Shown here piece by piece: positions 45,430 to 55,004 of a stretch of DNA of 64,000 nt (the first letter of the stretch is position 1; each line of letters begins with the position of its first letter). This stretch comes from Cryobacterium sp. PH31-O1 (GTDB lineage Bacteria; Actinomycetota; Actinomycetes; Actinomycetales; Microbacteriaceae), in the NCBI RefSeq assembly GCF_030063455.1, contig NZ_JASITB010000001.1:434001-498000 (forward strand). The letters are read 5' to 3'. Under the pieces are notes generated by a model. It did no database searches, was not told the origin of the DNA, and worked only from the letters and a program-made list of their open reading frames with translations. A program made the position numbers and the translations under genes.

Positions 45430-46023
45430 TTAGAGGCCGGTGAGGAGCAGATCGGCAGCGGTATGAAGCGCGGCGGGCGGCACACCATCGAGCAGTTGCG
45501 TGGAGACACCCAACACAAAGGAGTGCACCATGATCGCCGATATCGCAGGATCGAGATCGGCACGGACTGCGCCGTTATCGACACCTCGACGGATGCACGC
45601 CTCAATGCCTGAACGGTCCTCCGCGCGGCGTGCGGCGACAGTTTTCCGGGCCGCGACGTCATCGTCTCCGCCCGCACCGACGGTGGCCGACAACGCGACG
45701 AGACAACCTCCCGGATACGCGGGGTCCGACTGCATCGCTATCGTCCCGTGAAGCATCTGGCCGAGCGCATCGAGCGGGTCGAGTGTCAGGTCGCCAACGA
45801 GCTCACTTACCCCTCCCGGACCGGCGATATAGTGCTCGATCGCACGCTCGAACAGGCCCTCCTTAGACCCGAAGGCGCCGTAGAGGCTCGCCGCCGAGAG
45901 ACCGGTCTGCGCGCGAAGTTCCGTGATCGACGACGCTTCATAACCGTGTCGCCAAAACACCCGCATTGCGGCGTCGAGCACCTCGTGTTCTACGAAGGTC
46001 CTCGGTCGTCCCTTTTGTGCCAT
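45430..46023 (-). CDS. TetR/AcrR-family regulator of the adjacent MFS exporter
   Basis: A 197-residue TetR-type repressor: HTH at residues 15-60 (AAMRVFWRHGYEASSITELRAQTGLSAASLYGAF), ligand domain after. The start MAQKGRPRTF fits the family; a 12-residue extension is possible. Divergent from the MFS gene with a 94-bp gap; two direct boxes GTTCGTTCC (46041-46049) and GTTCATTCC (46088-46096) flank the MFS promoter and are candidate operators. Confidence 0.88.
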   Translation of the reverse strand: MAQKGRPRTFVEHEVLDAAMRVFWRHGYEASSITELRAQTGLSAASLYGAFGSKEGLFERAIEHYIAGPGGVSELVGDLTLDPLDALGQMLHGTIAMQSDPAYPGGCLVALSATVGAGGDDDVAARKTVAARRAEDRSGIEACIRRGVDNGAVRADLDPAISAIMVHSFVLGVSTQLLDGVPPAALHTAADLLLTGL

Positions 46024-46040
46024 CTCAGCCCTTTCGGATC

Positions 46041-46096
46041 GTTCGTTCCAGTTTGACACATCACAACTTGTCGATCAATATAGGAACGTTCATTCC
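46041..46096 (+). promoter_or_regulatory. MFS promoter with candidate TetR boxes
   Basis: TTGACA (46053-46058), 17-bp spacer and CAATAT (46076-46081) form a standard promoter. GTTCGTTCC at 46041 and GTTCATTCC at 46088 bracket it, the second overlapping the expected start point. Repression by the divergent TetR protein is inferred. Confidence 0.5.
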
Positions 46097-46117
46097 GTAA
46101 ATCGAGGAGAGATACCA

Positions 46118-47317
46118 GTGTCCGTTTCACTACCCAGAACCACCGCCTCGATAGAGTTGGACCACAAAAATCGACTGCCCATTCTTGCTCTCGTCCTGAT
46201 GGCCCTCTCGGGATTCATCATCATCATGACGGAAACGCTTCCCGCCGGGCTACTCCCCCAGGTCGCCGCCGAGTTCGAGGTCAGTGATGGCACCGCCGGG
46301 CAGCTCATCACCGCTTACGCACTCGGTACTGTCATCGCGGCCATCCCCACGATCGCGATGACGCGGGGCGTATCCCGCAAGCCGCTGCTCGTCATCGGGC
46401 TGCTCGGCTTCTTGCTCGCGAACACGCTCACAGCGATCGCGCCGACTCTCGTGACCGCGCTTGTTGCGCGCTTCATCGCCGGGGCGTTCTCCGGACTGAT
46501 CTGGGGCATGCTGGCGGGGTACGCACGTCGCATCGTCACCCCCGAACATGCCGGCCGCGCCCTCGCGATCGCCATGGCCGGCACCCCGCTCGCGCTTTCC
46601 ATCGGGACGCCACTCGGCGCTTGGCTCGGTTCGATGGTCGGCTGGCGATGGTCCTTCGTCGGCGTCTCCGCACTCACCGTGGTCGTCGTTCTCTTGGTGC
46701 TCGCATTCGTGCCGAACGCGCCAGGACAACGATCAGACACTCGGCTCAGCCTCGGGCGCGTGCTCCTGATCCCGGGCGTGGCCGTGGTGCTCGGTGTGGT
46801 GTTCGCCTGGATGCTCGCCCACAACCTGCTGTACACGTACATCGCACCGTACCTCGACGGCGTGGGGGTCGACCTCCGCCCTGACGCCGCCCTCTTCGCC
46901 TTCGGAATCGCCGCATTGGTCGGCATCTGGATCACGGGCGCCCTCATCGACCGTTCACTTCGACGCCTCGCCCTCGCGAGTACGGCGACTTTCGTCATCG
47001 CAGGTTCACTGTTGCTCATTTTCCCGGCATCGCTCCCAGTGACGATCCTCGCCATAGCCCTGTGGGGCGTGGCATTCGGTGGCGCCGCGACACAGCTTCA
47101 GACGGCGATCGGCGATGCTGCTAGCGAGAGCGTGGACATTGCAAACGCGATGCTCACAACAGCCTTCAATCTGGCCATCTTCGGCGGAGGAGCGATCGGT
47201 GCGCTCCTCGTGGACGACAGCGGACCGGCAGCGCTCCCCGTCGCCATGATTGGGCTGTCCGCGCTTACTGCTCTGATCGTCGCCGTCGGTCGAACGCACG
47301 CCTTCCCATCCCGCTAG
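46118..47317 (+). CDS. MFS transporter (DHA1 drug or arabinose efflux type)
   Basis: A 399-residue transporter with twelve helices. The N-terminal stretch ALMALSGFIIIMTETLPAGLLP and the loop RFIAGAFSGLIWGML are typical of sugar and drug efflux permeases (SotB/AraJ type). GTG start with GAGGAGAG a few bases before. It is divergent from a TetR gene, its likely repressor. Substrate unknown. Confidence 0.88.
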   Translation: MSVSLPRTTASIELDHKNRLPILALVLMALSGFIIIMTETLPAGLLPQVAAEFEVSDGTAGQLITAYALGTVIAAIPTIAMTRGVSRKPLLVIGLLGFLLANTLTAIAPTLVTALVARFIAGAFSGLIWGMLAGYARRIVTPEHAGRALAIAMAGTPLALSIGTPLGAWLGSMVGWRWSFVGVSALTVVVVLLVLAFVPNAPGQRSDTRLSLGRVLLIPGVAVVLGVVFAWMLAHNLLYTYIAPYLDGVGVDLRPDAALFAFGIAALVGIWITGALIDRSLRRLALASTATFVIAGSLLLIFPASLPVTILAIALWGVAFGGAATQLQTAIGDAASESVDIANAMLTTAFNLAIFGGGAIGALLVDDSGPAALPVAMIGLSALTALIVAVGRTHAFPSR

Positions 47318-47408
47318 AAGGCCACCCAACCGGCACCGGGTCAACCCCGCGTGTTCATTATGCGACATGCTGTTGCTTAAACGAGCACTGTAAAGCTACG
47401 TTTGACAG

Positions 47409-48017
47409 ATGCAAAACAACTTGACGCAAGCCATGCAGGAACTCAAGCGGCACGCAGACGCATTCCTTGCAGCCCGCGTTCTGACAGACACCGACGACTT
47501 TGCCGGTGCGATCGGGTACTCGCTCAAAATTCGGGTCGCGGCAGAAGACATCGTTCGTGCCGTTGTCCAGCAGTCGCGTGAGCGCGGCGCTACCTGGCAG
47601 GCAATTGGCGACGCTCTTGGCGTGAGCCGGCAAGCGGCATTTCAACGCTACGGAAAACCGATTGACCCACGAACAGGAGAAGTCATGAACACCACACCTC
47701 TCAACGACGCCGCCGAACTGGCCCGATCGGTCGTCCAAGAACTTGCAGCCGGTCGATGGGAGCACATCACCGAACGATTCGACCCAGCCATGCGTGACGG
47801 CCTGTCGGAGGAGGCCCTGGCGGCGGCCTGGTCGCAGATCGTGGGCTTGTCCGGAGAGTTCGAAGGCCAGGGAGAACCGGTTGTCTCGCGAGCCAGCGAT
47901 GTGACAGTCACCAATACACCGCTCTCCATGGAGGCGGGCGACTACACGGCGCGAATCGCATTCCGAGACGACCGGACCATTGCTGGTCTGCACATCCTCC
48001 CGGAGCAGACGACATGA
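47409..48017 (+). CDS. HTH protein with DUF3887-like C-terminal domain
   Basis: A 202-residue protein. The N-terminal half ends in an HTH ([23 protein letters not shown], about residues 59-81). The C-terminal half ([23 protein letters not shown]) resembles DUF3887, an NTF2-like fold often linked to hydrolases. Its stop overlaps the CPBP protease start (ATGA). It probably regulates the operon it opens. Confidence 0.65.
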   Translation: MQNNLTQAMQELKRHADAFLAARVLTDTDDFAGAIGYSLKIRVAAEDIVRAVVQQSRERGATWQAIGDALGVSRQAAFQRYGKPIDPRTGEVMNTTPLNDAAELARSVVQELAAGRWEHITERFDPAMRDGLSEEALAAAWSQIVGLSGEFEGQGEPVVSRASDVTVTNTPLSMEAGDYTARIAFRDDRTIAGLHILPEQTT

Positions 48018-49054
48018 GCGACCATGTCTCCGGAATAGCTTCCCCGATCGACGCCCCAGCACGTTTTCGATTAAGTCGCCGCGACATCCGCTCAATTGTC
48101 ATTTTCCTGTCGATCGCTTTTGTGCTCGCGTGGCTCATCGCGCTCCCGCTCTGGTTCGGCGACGGACTCGACAGCCCGACAGCCACGATCGGGATCATCG
48201 CGGTCGCGACTATGGCCTCTCCCGCGGTCGCGGCGCTGATCATGGTGTTCTTCGTCGACCGGGATCGACAGAAAGCCAGGCTGCTCGGGCTCTGGCCGCT
48301 GAGGCCCGTGCGCCGGCTGGTCAAATACTCCCTCTTGGGAATCTTCGTGCCCATCGGGCTCGTTCTTGTCTCGTTACCTGTTGGTGCGCTGCTGGGGGTG
48401 TATCCGGCCGACTTCGTGAACTTCTCGGGATTTGAGCAGGACCTCGCCGAACGGGCACAAGCTGCGGGTACGGGCGAGTTGACGATGGATCTCGGCACGC
48501 TTGTTGCTATCCAGCTGCTCATGCTCCCCGTGGCGGCGGTCCTCAACCTCATTCCGGCACTCGGAGAAGAACTCGGCTGGCGAGGCTGGCTTCTCCCCAA
48601 GCTCATGCCGCTCGGAACGGTTCCGGCGATCATGATCTCAGGCGTCGTCTGGGGGCTCTGGCACGCGCCGATGATCCTCCTCGGATACAACTATCCCGAC
48701 GCGCCGGGCTGGCTCGGCCTCACCATGATGGTCGGCATGTGCATCCTGATTGGTGCGGTCTTCGGCTGGCTGCGGCTGCGCTCCAATTCGGTGTGGCCCG
48801 CGGCACTTGCCCACGCAGCGTTCAACGGGGCTGCCGGCACCATCCTGATCTTTTCCATGGCGGGCGAGCACATCGATACTACGCAGGCGACCGTGTTGGG
48901 ATGGAGCGGGTGGATCGTCCCGCTCGCTCTTGTCATCGTCCTCGTCGCCACTGGTCAGTTCCGCCGCCCGGCGACCGCGCAGACCGCGGTCGAAGCAGAG
49001 CCGGCATCGATCGACGAGGCAGTCTGGGCTCGCGCCGGAGGGAACCGGACGTGA
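48014..49054 (+). CDS. CPBP-family intramembrane metalloprotease
   Basis: A 346-residue membrane protein with about eight helices. The CPBP (Abi/CAAX-like) motifs are [10 protein letters not shown] near residue 183 (EExxxR), LWHAPMI near 215 and the final ALAHAAFN near 265. The family includes bacteriocin self-immunity proteins and type II CAAX proteases. The stop overlaps the GTG start of the next gene. Second gene of a three-gene unit (47409-49413). Confidence 0.85.
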   Translation: MSDHVSGIASPIDAPARFRLSRRDIRSIVIFLSIAFVLAWLIALPLWFGDGLDSPTATIGIIAVATMASPAVAALIMVFFVDRDRQKARLLGLWPLRPVRRLVKYSLLGIFVPIGLVLVSLPVGALLGVYPADFVNFSGFEQDLAERAQAAGTGELTMDLGTLVAIQLLMLPVAAVLNLIPALGEELGWRGWLLPKLMPLGTVPAIMISGVVWGLWHAPMILLGYNYPDAPGWLGLTMMVGMCILIGAVFGWLRLRSNSVWPAALAHAAFNGAAGTILIFSMAGEHIDTTQATVLGWSGWIVPLALVIVLVATGQFRRPATAQTAVEAEPASIDEAVWARAGGNRT

Positions 49055-49413
49055 GCGGCAACCGACTGACCATTGCCGACGACCAACTGGTGGTCGAGCC
49101 TCGGGGCCTGGACAGGCTGTGGTCGTTCACCCGCCGTATTGAGATTCCGCTGACACAGGTGAGTGGAGCTTTTTTCGACCCGACCGTAATTGATGATCCC
49201 CAAGGCATCCGTTTCCCCGGCCTGCACCTTCCACGCAAAGTGGCGGGCACCTTCTACACGAACGGCAAGCGACAGTTCTGGAATACCGTCGGGTTGGAAA
49301 AGGCCATCGTCGTCGAGCTTGACGCTGCCCAACGCTTCGACCGGCTCGTCCTCACCGTCGTCAATCCCCTCGGACAGGTGGACATGATCAACGCCGCCCG
49401 CCGGTCGAGCTGA
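49051..49413 (+). CDS. Small protein, PH-like, third gene of the CPBP operon
   Basis: A 120-residue protein from GTG 49051, overlapping the protease stop (GTGA). The pattern of strands (LTIADDQLVVEPRG, IEIPLTQVSGAFF, GTFYTNGKRQFW, AIVVELDAAQRFDRLVLTV) is that of a bacterial PH domain. There is no membrane helix. Function unknown. Confidence 0.6.
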   Translation: MSGNRLTIADDQLVVEPRGLDRLWSFTRRIEIPLTQVSGAFFDPTVIDDPQGIRFPGLHLPRKVAGTFYTNGKRQFWNTVGLEKAIVVELDAAQRFDRLVLTVVNPLGQVDMINAARRSS

Positions 49414-49489
49414 GGCGTTCCGTCCACCGCGTTCACCGCCCCGTCGGCGTCGCTGCGACGGGGCCAGCCGAAAGAATGGAACCGCACAC

Positions 49490-50467
49490 ATGACAAACTC
49501 TTTTGATCTGACGTGGACGCTGGACGGCATCACGATGGAGGGCACGTTGGTGTGCCCTGCCGGTGATGGGCCGTTCTCGGCAGTGGTCCTTGTCGCCGGC
49601 AGCGGTACGACCGACCGCGATTGGTGTTCGCCACTGGTACCCGGCAGCAATGGAAGCGGCCGACTCATCGCGGAGGCGTTCGCTGATGCAGGCATCGCCT
49701 CTCTTCGCTACGACAAGCGGGCGTCCGGCATACACGCAATGGAGAACGCCGAGAAGCTCATCGGGAGGATGAGTATGCAGTCGCATTTGAACGAGCTGGT
49801 CGCGGCCATCGCGACGCTCTCCCAGCAGGCCTGCGTGGATACCTCGAGGATCTTCGGGCTCGGTCATAGCGAAGGAACCCTTCACGTGCTCCATTACGCG
49901 ACAACTCCCCAAGACGTCCCCTTCGCCGGGATCGTCCTCGCTGGGCCACCTGGCCGCCCGATACCGGAAGTGTCGCTGTCGCAGCTAGCGCTCCAGGCCG
50001 CCCAGAATCCCGGCAACCCCGACCTCATGACCCAGGTGAAGGAGGCCGCCGCTCGCTACGCGGCCGGGTAACAGATGAACCCTGACTCGAGCTTGCCGGA
50101 CAGCATAAAGATGGTGCTTGCCGGGTTCGAGGCGCCGGCGAATCTCCCGTTCGCCCGCGAGCTGTGGATCGAGTCCGCAAGTGATTCGCTCGCGAAGGTA
50201 CAGATTCCCGTCCTGGTATTGATCGGTGCGAAAGACGTTTAGGTAGACATGCACGCCGACGGTACCCCTCTCCAAGAGGCCGCTGCTGGAATGACCCACA
50301 TAACCTTCTCTTTTCCGCCCAACGCGAATCACGTGTTCAAAGAAGATCTGCGCACTCTCGCTGAAATCGCCGCGTCGCCAGGCAGCGGATTCAACGAGCC
50401 GGGCACACGGCTCGACCCCGAAAGCCTTGAGACGATCCTCACCGGGCTGTCGCACGCTGGTGCGTGA
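49490..50467 (+). pseudogene. Alpha/beta hydrolase gene with two stop codons
   Basis: A continuous 326-codon frame is interrupted by TAA (50069-50071) and TAG (50240-50242). It reads LVAGSGTTDRDW, the nucleophile elbow GLGHSEGT, and after the stops VLIGAKDV-stop-VDMHADGTPLQ, which matches a typical hydrolase (KDxQVD). CAG to TAG would give the second stop. Otherwise the reading frame is well preserved, so loss is recent. Confidence 0.8.
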
Positions 50468-50640
50468 ACCCGGATCCGTCGACTTCATTGGCACCGACGC
50501 AGGGATGAGTCGTCCGGTTTACAACTCCTAAGGCTGCATGCGACGAAATGAAGACGCGATCTGTGATGTCTCCCTTGATCTGGTGGGTCTGGATTTTTGT
50601 AGGAGGGGTGATGTGTTCCGCAGGCGGCAAGATTCTTGGC

Positions 50641-50671
50641 TTGACCATGTTGTAAGGACATGGTGTGCACT
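50641..50671 (+). promoter_or_regulatory. MerR-type promoter of the second CPBP gene
   Basis: TTGACC (50641-50646), 19-bp spacer, TGCACT (50666-50671). The dyad ACCATGT-N7-ACATGGT is perfectly symmetric, the best of the set. Confidence 0.75.
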
Positions 50672-50734
50672 CGTGAGAGACGAGACGCGCGTGGCCTGCC
50701 GGTGCGCGATCACAATTTCTTCCAGGAGACAGAT

Positions 50735-51645
50735 ATGACCAGCCCGCTTCGCCCCGCCCTGCCGACCGACCCTTCGGGGTCCACTTCCGTCTCCCCCGGT
50801 GGAAGTCGCTTATCGTTCTCATCGCTGTGCCTCTGTTGTTGCTACTGGTGCAGGTCCTAGTTTTCCAAGCGGTCGCAATGATTGAAGGTCCTGCGGATCC
50901 GCTGAAGCCTCGACTTACGCCGTTGACATTACTTGCGTCAGGAATCAGCACGGCCATCACGGCGCTCATCGCAACGGTGCTAGTAGCCCGGTTGGCAAAG
51001 ATTTCGTGGCGGAGCGTCTTTAGCCACAACCGCAAGTTTGATTGGCGGCGTCTTGGGATCTATTTCGCTGCTTCAGCGGTGCCAGTCGGACTCAGTGTGA
51101 TCGCCACTACCCTTATCGCTCCCGCATCGACAGGTTGGGGCAACTTCGAGGTTGGAGCCACCACGATTGTCATCATTCTCGTGACATTGGTGGCCACTCC
51201 GATACAGGCCGCAGGCGAGGAAGTCGCGTTCAGAGGGGCAGTCGTTCCGGCGGCCGGGTCGTGGTTTCGCAGTGTGCGCCCCGCGATCCTCCTTGGCATC
51301 GTCCTTTCGGGAGCATTGTTCGCCCTCGTTCATGTGTCATTCGACCCGTGGTTTGTCACCTACATGTTCGTTTTCACGGCTTGCACTGTGTCAATGGGCC
51401 TGATCAGCGGCGGGCTCGAAGCCGCGATGGCATTCCACGTCTCAAATAACGTCCTTGTCAGCATCATCAATGCCCTGTTCGCGGGCAACAACGCGACCGT
51501 AGTCGACCGCGCCTCCGGCTCCGGTCCTGGAGCGTCGCTCGTCATCCTCATGGTGATGAACGTCGCAGTAGTAGGCATGGTTTGGCTGATCGAGAGCAAG
51601 AAGCGCAGCGCAACCGGTGCCAAGGTGCTTGTGTCTGCTGGCTAA
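50735..51645 (+). pseudogene. CPBP-family protease gene, frameshifted near its 5' end
   Basis: ATG 50735 has an excellent ribosome site (AGGAG, six bases away) but its frame stops at 50860. From about 50780 the adjacent frame carries the real protein: HFRLPRWKSLIVLIAVPLLLLL, then EEVAFRGAVV (the EExxxR motif) and FALVHVSF. A one-base indel near 50775-50785 would fix it. A GTG at 50827 could in principle start a shortened version, but there is no ribosome site for it. Driven by a MerR-type promoter at 50641-50671. Confidence 0.65.
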
Positions 51646-52235
51646 GTTCCTCCACGTTCGCCTACACCTATGAGATCAACACCGCACTAGCCGGCTCCCC
51701 GGGCAAACTAGGGCAGGGAGCCGCCTATCCGATCTCCACGGCTGCACTTCGGAAATGGTTGGTGCTGCCTGAGGAAGGGTCGCGCTGCTCGCAGTAACAA
51801 GCTCTGGCATCACAACCCCGCCGCCCTCGCCCCAACGAGAGCGGCGGGGTCATTGTGTTAATTCGATGGCGTGGTCGCGTGCCTTCCGGAAATGGGCGAT
51901 CAGTCCGGCCCGGCACCGGCTTGAACGGGTGAATTGGGTGGACGCGAAGCCACACGAGAGCGCGCGGCCCACAGAAGTGTCATCGAGAGCAGGAACTGGC
52001 GATTCCCTGACCGCCCGTGGTCCGTCGATCCGCGTGTCGGCCGACGAAGGCGCGACTACGATGCACAGCAAGCCATCTCCGAGGCAATACGCGAGCCGTA
52101 CACTGTGCCCAGCTCGATCCAAGGCGCCTGACAGCGCAGGCACTTGGGCACGGGCGGGCGAGGCTTAAGGCCCTAATCATCATCGGCGCGAACGAGAGGT
52201 TCGCCGGTGCGGCCAATTGCACAGTGCGTCACTGT
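51646..52235. other. Stretch without a recognised gene
   Basis: A hairpin, CCCCGCCGC (51816-51824) with GCGGCGGGG (51841-51849), may end a minus-strand frame of 98 codons (51850-52143) of unknown nature. No family was recognised on either strand; composition is mixed and looks like several fused remnants. Confidence 0.4.
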
Positions 52236-52919
52236 TTACTTCCTTTCCAGATCCTGCTGTACGGCGAGTTCGCCGAGCTGAGACAGGATGACGTGGATCA
52301 ACGTGAACGCCTCCTAGAGCGCGCCGATGACAAGGAACACGAAAGCGGGCAGGATCAATCAGCCGAACTTCTGGAGTCCACGGCGGTAGCCCCGTCGGTG
52401 GTAGGAAGCACCGACGGTTCGGGGGAAGACTCAGGACCGACCGAGCACGTAGGCGCCGATGCCGAGGATCACATAGGCCTCGATCTCGACGACTACCGTC
52501 AACAGATGGGGAAGCATCGCGCCCCAGAGGTCCGATCCACTTGAGGAGAGGGTCAAGCCGATCATGGCCACTTTGTAGCCGAAATATGCACGGACGGAAA
52601 ACGGCACGACAAGGAAGGGTAAGACGATCACGGCGCCGACGTGCCTTGCGTTGTTGACGACAATTGCCAGCGCGAAGATCCAGACGTCACCGAGAAGCGG
52701 CGAGATTTGGTCTGACGTGCCGTCCTCGACGAGCCCCTTCACCCGCTCGGAGCTCAGTTTTGGGAAAAGAATCAGCAAAGTGAAACCCGTCACCAACAGC
52801 CCGCACAGCACAACGTTCAGGACGACAAACGGACGCCGATTTTTGCGAATGACCTAAAATGGTCCGAAAGGACGTTGGTACGTCGTTTGGTCGTTCGGAT
52901 ACCTGGTTGCGTAGTCATG
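52236..52919 (-). pseudogene. Decayed paralogue of the SpoIIM-like membrane protein
   Basis: Homologous over its length to the 44576 gene: VIRKNRRPFVVLNVVLCGL against IIRENKRAYLIINLATYGL, then a shared VVEIEAYVILGIGAYVLG region, and after stops VFPRTVGASYHRRGYRRGL against LFPRSVGAPNRRRGYLQGL. A frameshift near 52858 separates the start MTTQPGIRTTKRR from the body. The C-terminal third has in-frame TGA, TGA and TAG; two of them replace tryptophans of the intact copy. ATG 52919 sits at the start point of a MerR-type promoter. Confidence 0.8.
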
Positions 52920-52924
52920 GAACC

Positions 52925-52955
52925 ACTCAGAACCATATTCCGACCACAGAGTCAA
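52925..52955 (-). promoter_or_regulatory. MerR-type promoter of the decayed membrane protein gene
   Basis: TTGACT (52950-52955), 19-bp spacer, CTGAGT (52925-52930); dyad ACTCTGT-N7-ATATGGT. The start codon 52919-52917 lies at the predicted transcription start, so leaderless. Confidence 0.65.
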
Positions 52956-53098
52956 CGGGAAAATCTGCGGCGCCAGCACCCCGCAGGAATGGGCGGCCTT
53001 TCCCTTCCGGCGGTCAGGGCGACATCAAGATTGTCTAAGATGATGTGCTGCGCGGTAATCCCGGTCCGCATCTACATCTACCGTCCGACCGTTGAGAC

Positions 53099-54070
53099 TC
53101 ACTTCGCGATCGAGATGACGATCTTTCCCTGTACGCCGGAGGTTTCAAGTGCGGCATGTGCGTCCGCGGAACGGGCCAGCGGAAAGACGCGATCGAGTAC
53201 AGAGCGGATCTCTCCTCGCTCGACCTGTGCGGTGAGCCGCTGGAAGTCGCGTCGTTCAGGCTTGCCCCGGAAGTAGCGGATGCGCCGAGCGCCGAAAGCA
53301 GCGCTGGCCGCGATGGTCACGAGGCTGCGGATTGGCGCTTCCTTGTCGAAAGCGATCGACACCATTCTTCCGCCCGGCGCCAGCAGCCGGCGAAACGCGA
53401 GCAGGTCACTCCCGTGCACATCGAAGATGACGTCATACGTGCCCAGCTCCTCACACGGCGTTACCCGGTAGTCGTACACCGCATCAGCTCCCAACCCCCT
53501 CACGAATTCTTGGCTTGACGCACCCGCGAGCGCCGTCACGTGTGTCCCGAGCATCTTCGCGAGCTGCACTGCCACGCTGCCGACGCCACCTGCCGCGCCT
53601 CGTACAAGCACTCGCTCACCGCGCTGCACGCCTGCTTTTTCCACGAGACCGGTATAGGCGGTCGTGCCGCCAGCGAGGAGCGTGACCGCTTCCTCGGAAG
53701 TCAAATTATTCGGTGCCCGCGCGATCTGGATAGCGGGAATACTCAGGAACTCGGCAAGCGAGCGGGGCCCTCCCTTTTCATCGACCGTCCCCCAGACCTG
53801 GTCGCCGATGGACAGTCCGCCAAGATGGGCTCCGGGACCTGTAGCGACGAGTGTTCCGGCAAAATCGATTCCTAGTTGCTTCGGAAAACGACGGCCGGCG
53901 ACAAGACCGAGCTTGCCCGACCGAAGCAACAGGTCCGCGCCGTTGACTGAGACGGCGTCGACTCGCACAAGGACCTCTCTTGCTCGTGCCTCCGGCATCG
54001 GAAGAGTCCCCAGGTAGAGTTCCTCCGGGTTGCCGTATTGATTGAACAGGACTGCCCGCATGCTCTCCAT
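53099..54070 (-). CDS. NADP-dependent zinc-type/quinone oxidoreductase
   Basis: A 323-residue medium-chain reductase of the quinone oxidoreductase type, without structural-zinc cysteines. The GroES-like part has VNGADLLLRSG near residue 42 and QLGIDFAGTL near 65; the nucleotide loop is VRGAAGGVGSVAVQLAK near 160. AGGAG six bases before ATG 54070 fixes the start. Divergent from a TetR gene, which probably represses it. It may reduce electrophiles or quinones. Confidence 0.88.
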   Translation of the reverse strand: MESMRAVLFNQYGNPEELYLGTLPMPEARAREVLVRVDAVSVNGADLLLRSGKLGLVAGRRFPKQLGIDFAGTLVATGPGAHLGGLSIGDQVWGTVDEKGGPRSLAEFLSIPAIQIARAPNNLTSEEAVTLLAGGTTAYTGLVEKAGVQRGERVLVRGAAGGVGSVAVQLAKMLGTHVTALAGASSQEFVRGLGADAVYDYRVTPCEELGTYDVIFDVHGSDLLAFRRLLAPGGRMVSIAFDKEAPIRSLVTIAASAAFGARRIRYFRGKPERRDFQRLTAQVERGEIRSVLDRVFPLARSADAHAALETSGVQGKIVISIAK

Positions 54071-54091
54071 GATGTGCTCCTTGCTTTATTT

Positions 54092-54158
54092 GACCACTAA
54101 GTGGCGTGGCCTCTCCACTTGCAGACGATAGCATGTAACTGGACAGGGGTTACCACTT
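54092..54158. promoter_or_regulatory. Candidate TetR operator region
   Basis: Between the divergent oxidoreductase and TetR genes, CCACT occurs three times: CCACTAAGTGG (54094-54104, a palindrome), CCACTTGC near 54115 and CCACTTAC near 54152. Repeated half-sites suggest TetR binding. Confidence 0.35.
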
Positions 54159-54205
54159 ACGGGTGTCCCCCACCGGTATCGTCCGCTGAAGAGAAAGGGC
54201 AGGCC

Positions 54206-54772
54206 ATGGCCGTTGCCAAACGTCGACTGCGAGCGGACGCCGCGCACAACCGCCAGCAGATACTGGACGCCGGGCGCGCGGCATTTGCCAGCGACGGACT
54301 TGACGTCTCGATGGCCGAAATTGCGCGGCGCGCTGGTGTCGGATTCGCCACAGCGCAGCGCCGCTTTCCTACGAAAGACCACCTGCTTCGCGAAATTATC
54401 GCTGAGGAGCTTTCAGGCATGCAGGAAGCAGCTACCGACTCCGCTCCAGCAAACGACCCCTGGGAGGCATTCACCACGTCGATTCGCACGTGCGCGGCTC
54501 ATCAGGCCTTGCACCCTGGCCTTGCGGGCGCGATCGCTGAAAGCGTGAGCGCCGCAACACTGACGGATCCTGCAGGACACATCGGCTCGATGTTCACCTC
54601 TATCGCTCAGCACGCCACCAACGCCGGAATTCTGCGTCACGACGTCACTTTGGGCGACGTGCTCGCTATCCTCCAAGGGAATGCGGGAGTGATCGCCTAC
54701 TCGCCCGGGAATGAGATGCCCGCCTCGGCACGCTTCGTCGAGCTCGCGCTGCGCGGTCTCCGCGCCAACTAA
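54206..54772 (+). CDS. TetR-family regulator
   Basis: A 188-residue repressor: the HTH (ILDAGRAAFASDGLDVSMAEIARRAGVGFATAQRRFPTK is its core, about residues 17-55) and a C-terminal domain resembling the SbtR-type ligand fold. The start MAVAKRRLRAD is preceded by AAAGGGCAGG. It is divergent from the oxidoreductase gene at 53099-54070. Confidence 0.88.
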   Translation: MAVAKRRLRADAAHNRQQILDAGRAAFASDGLDVSMAEIARRAGVGFATAQRRFPTKDHLLREIIAEELSGMQEAATDSAPANDPWEAFTTSIRTCAAHQALHPGLAGAIAESVSAATLTDPAGHIGSMFTSIAQHATNAGILRHDVTLGDVLAILQGNAGVIAYSPGNEMPASARFVELALRGLRAN

Positions 54773-55004
54773 GCGCGAGCAAGCGCCATCCATACGCCAG
54801 TGCAGCGGACGGGTTTGCCAGAGATATGCCACGCGCCGCCCATATGACGGACCACAAGCGTGCTCAGCTCAGCTCAGCCCACGACAGCAGCTCCAGGGCC
54901 TGGCGAAGCGGGCCGCTCGCTCGGGGAAGCTGCTGGTGTTAACGCCGAGCCAAAACAGGGCCAATAGTGCCGTTTGAAAACAGGACCACTATCTGTGTTT
55001 TCTA

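Noticed and set aside
47327..47346. TTGACCCGGTGCCG on the minus strand near 47340
   Set aside because: Begins like the 39135 promoter but lacks the second half of the dyad and a target gene.
51850..52143. 98-codon minus-strand frame followed by a hairpin
   Set aside because: No recognisable family, no good ribosome site, surrounded by remnants; kept only as a note.
54089..54120. TTGACC before the oxidoreductase/TetR pair as another MerR site
   Set aside because: The dyad with 7-base spacing and the ACAT half are missing; the palindromes there fit TetR better.
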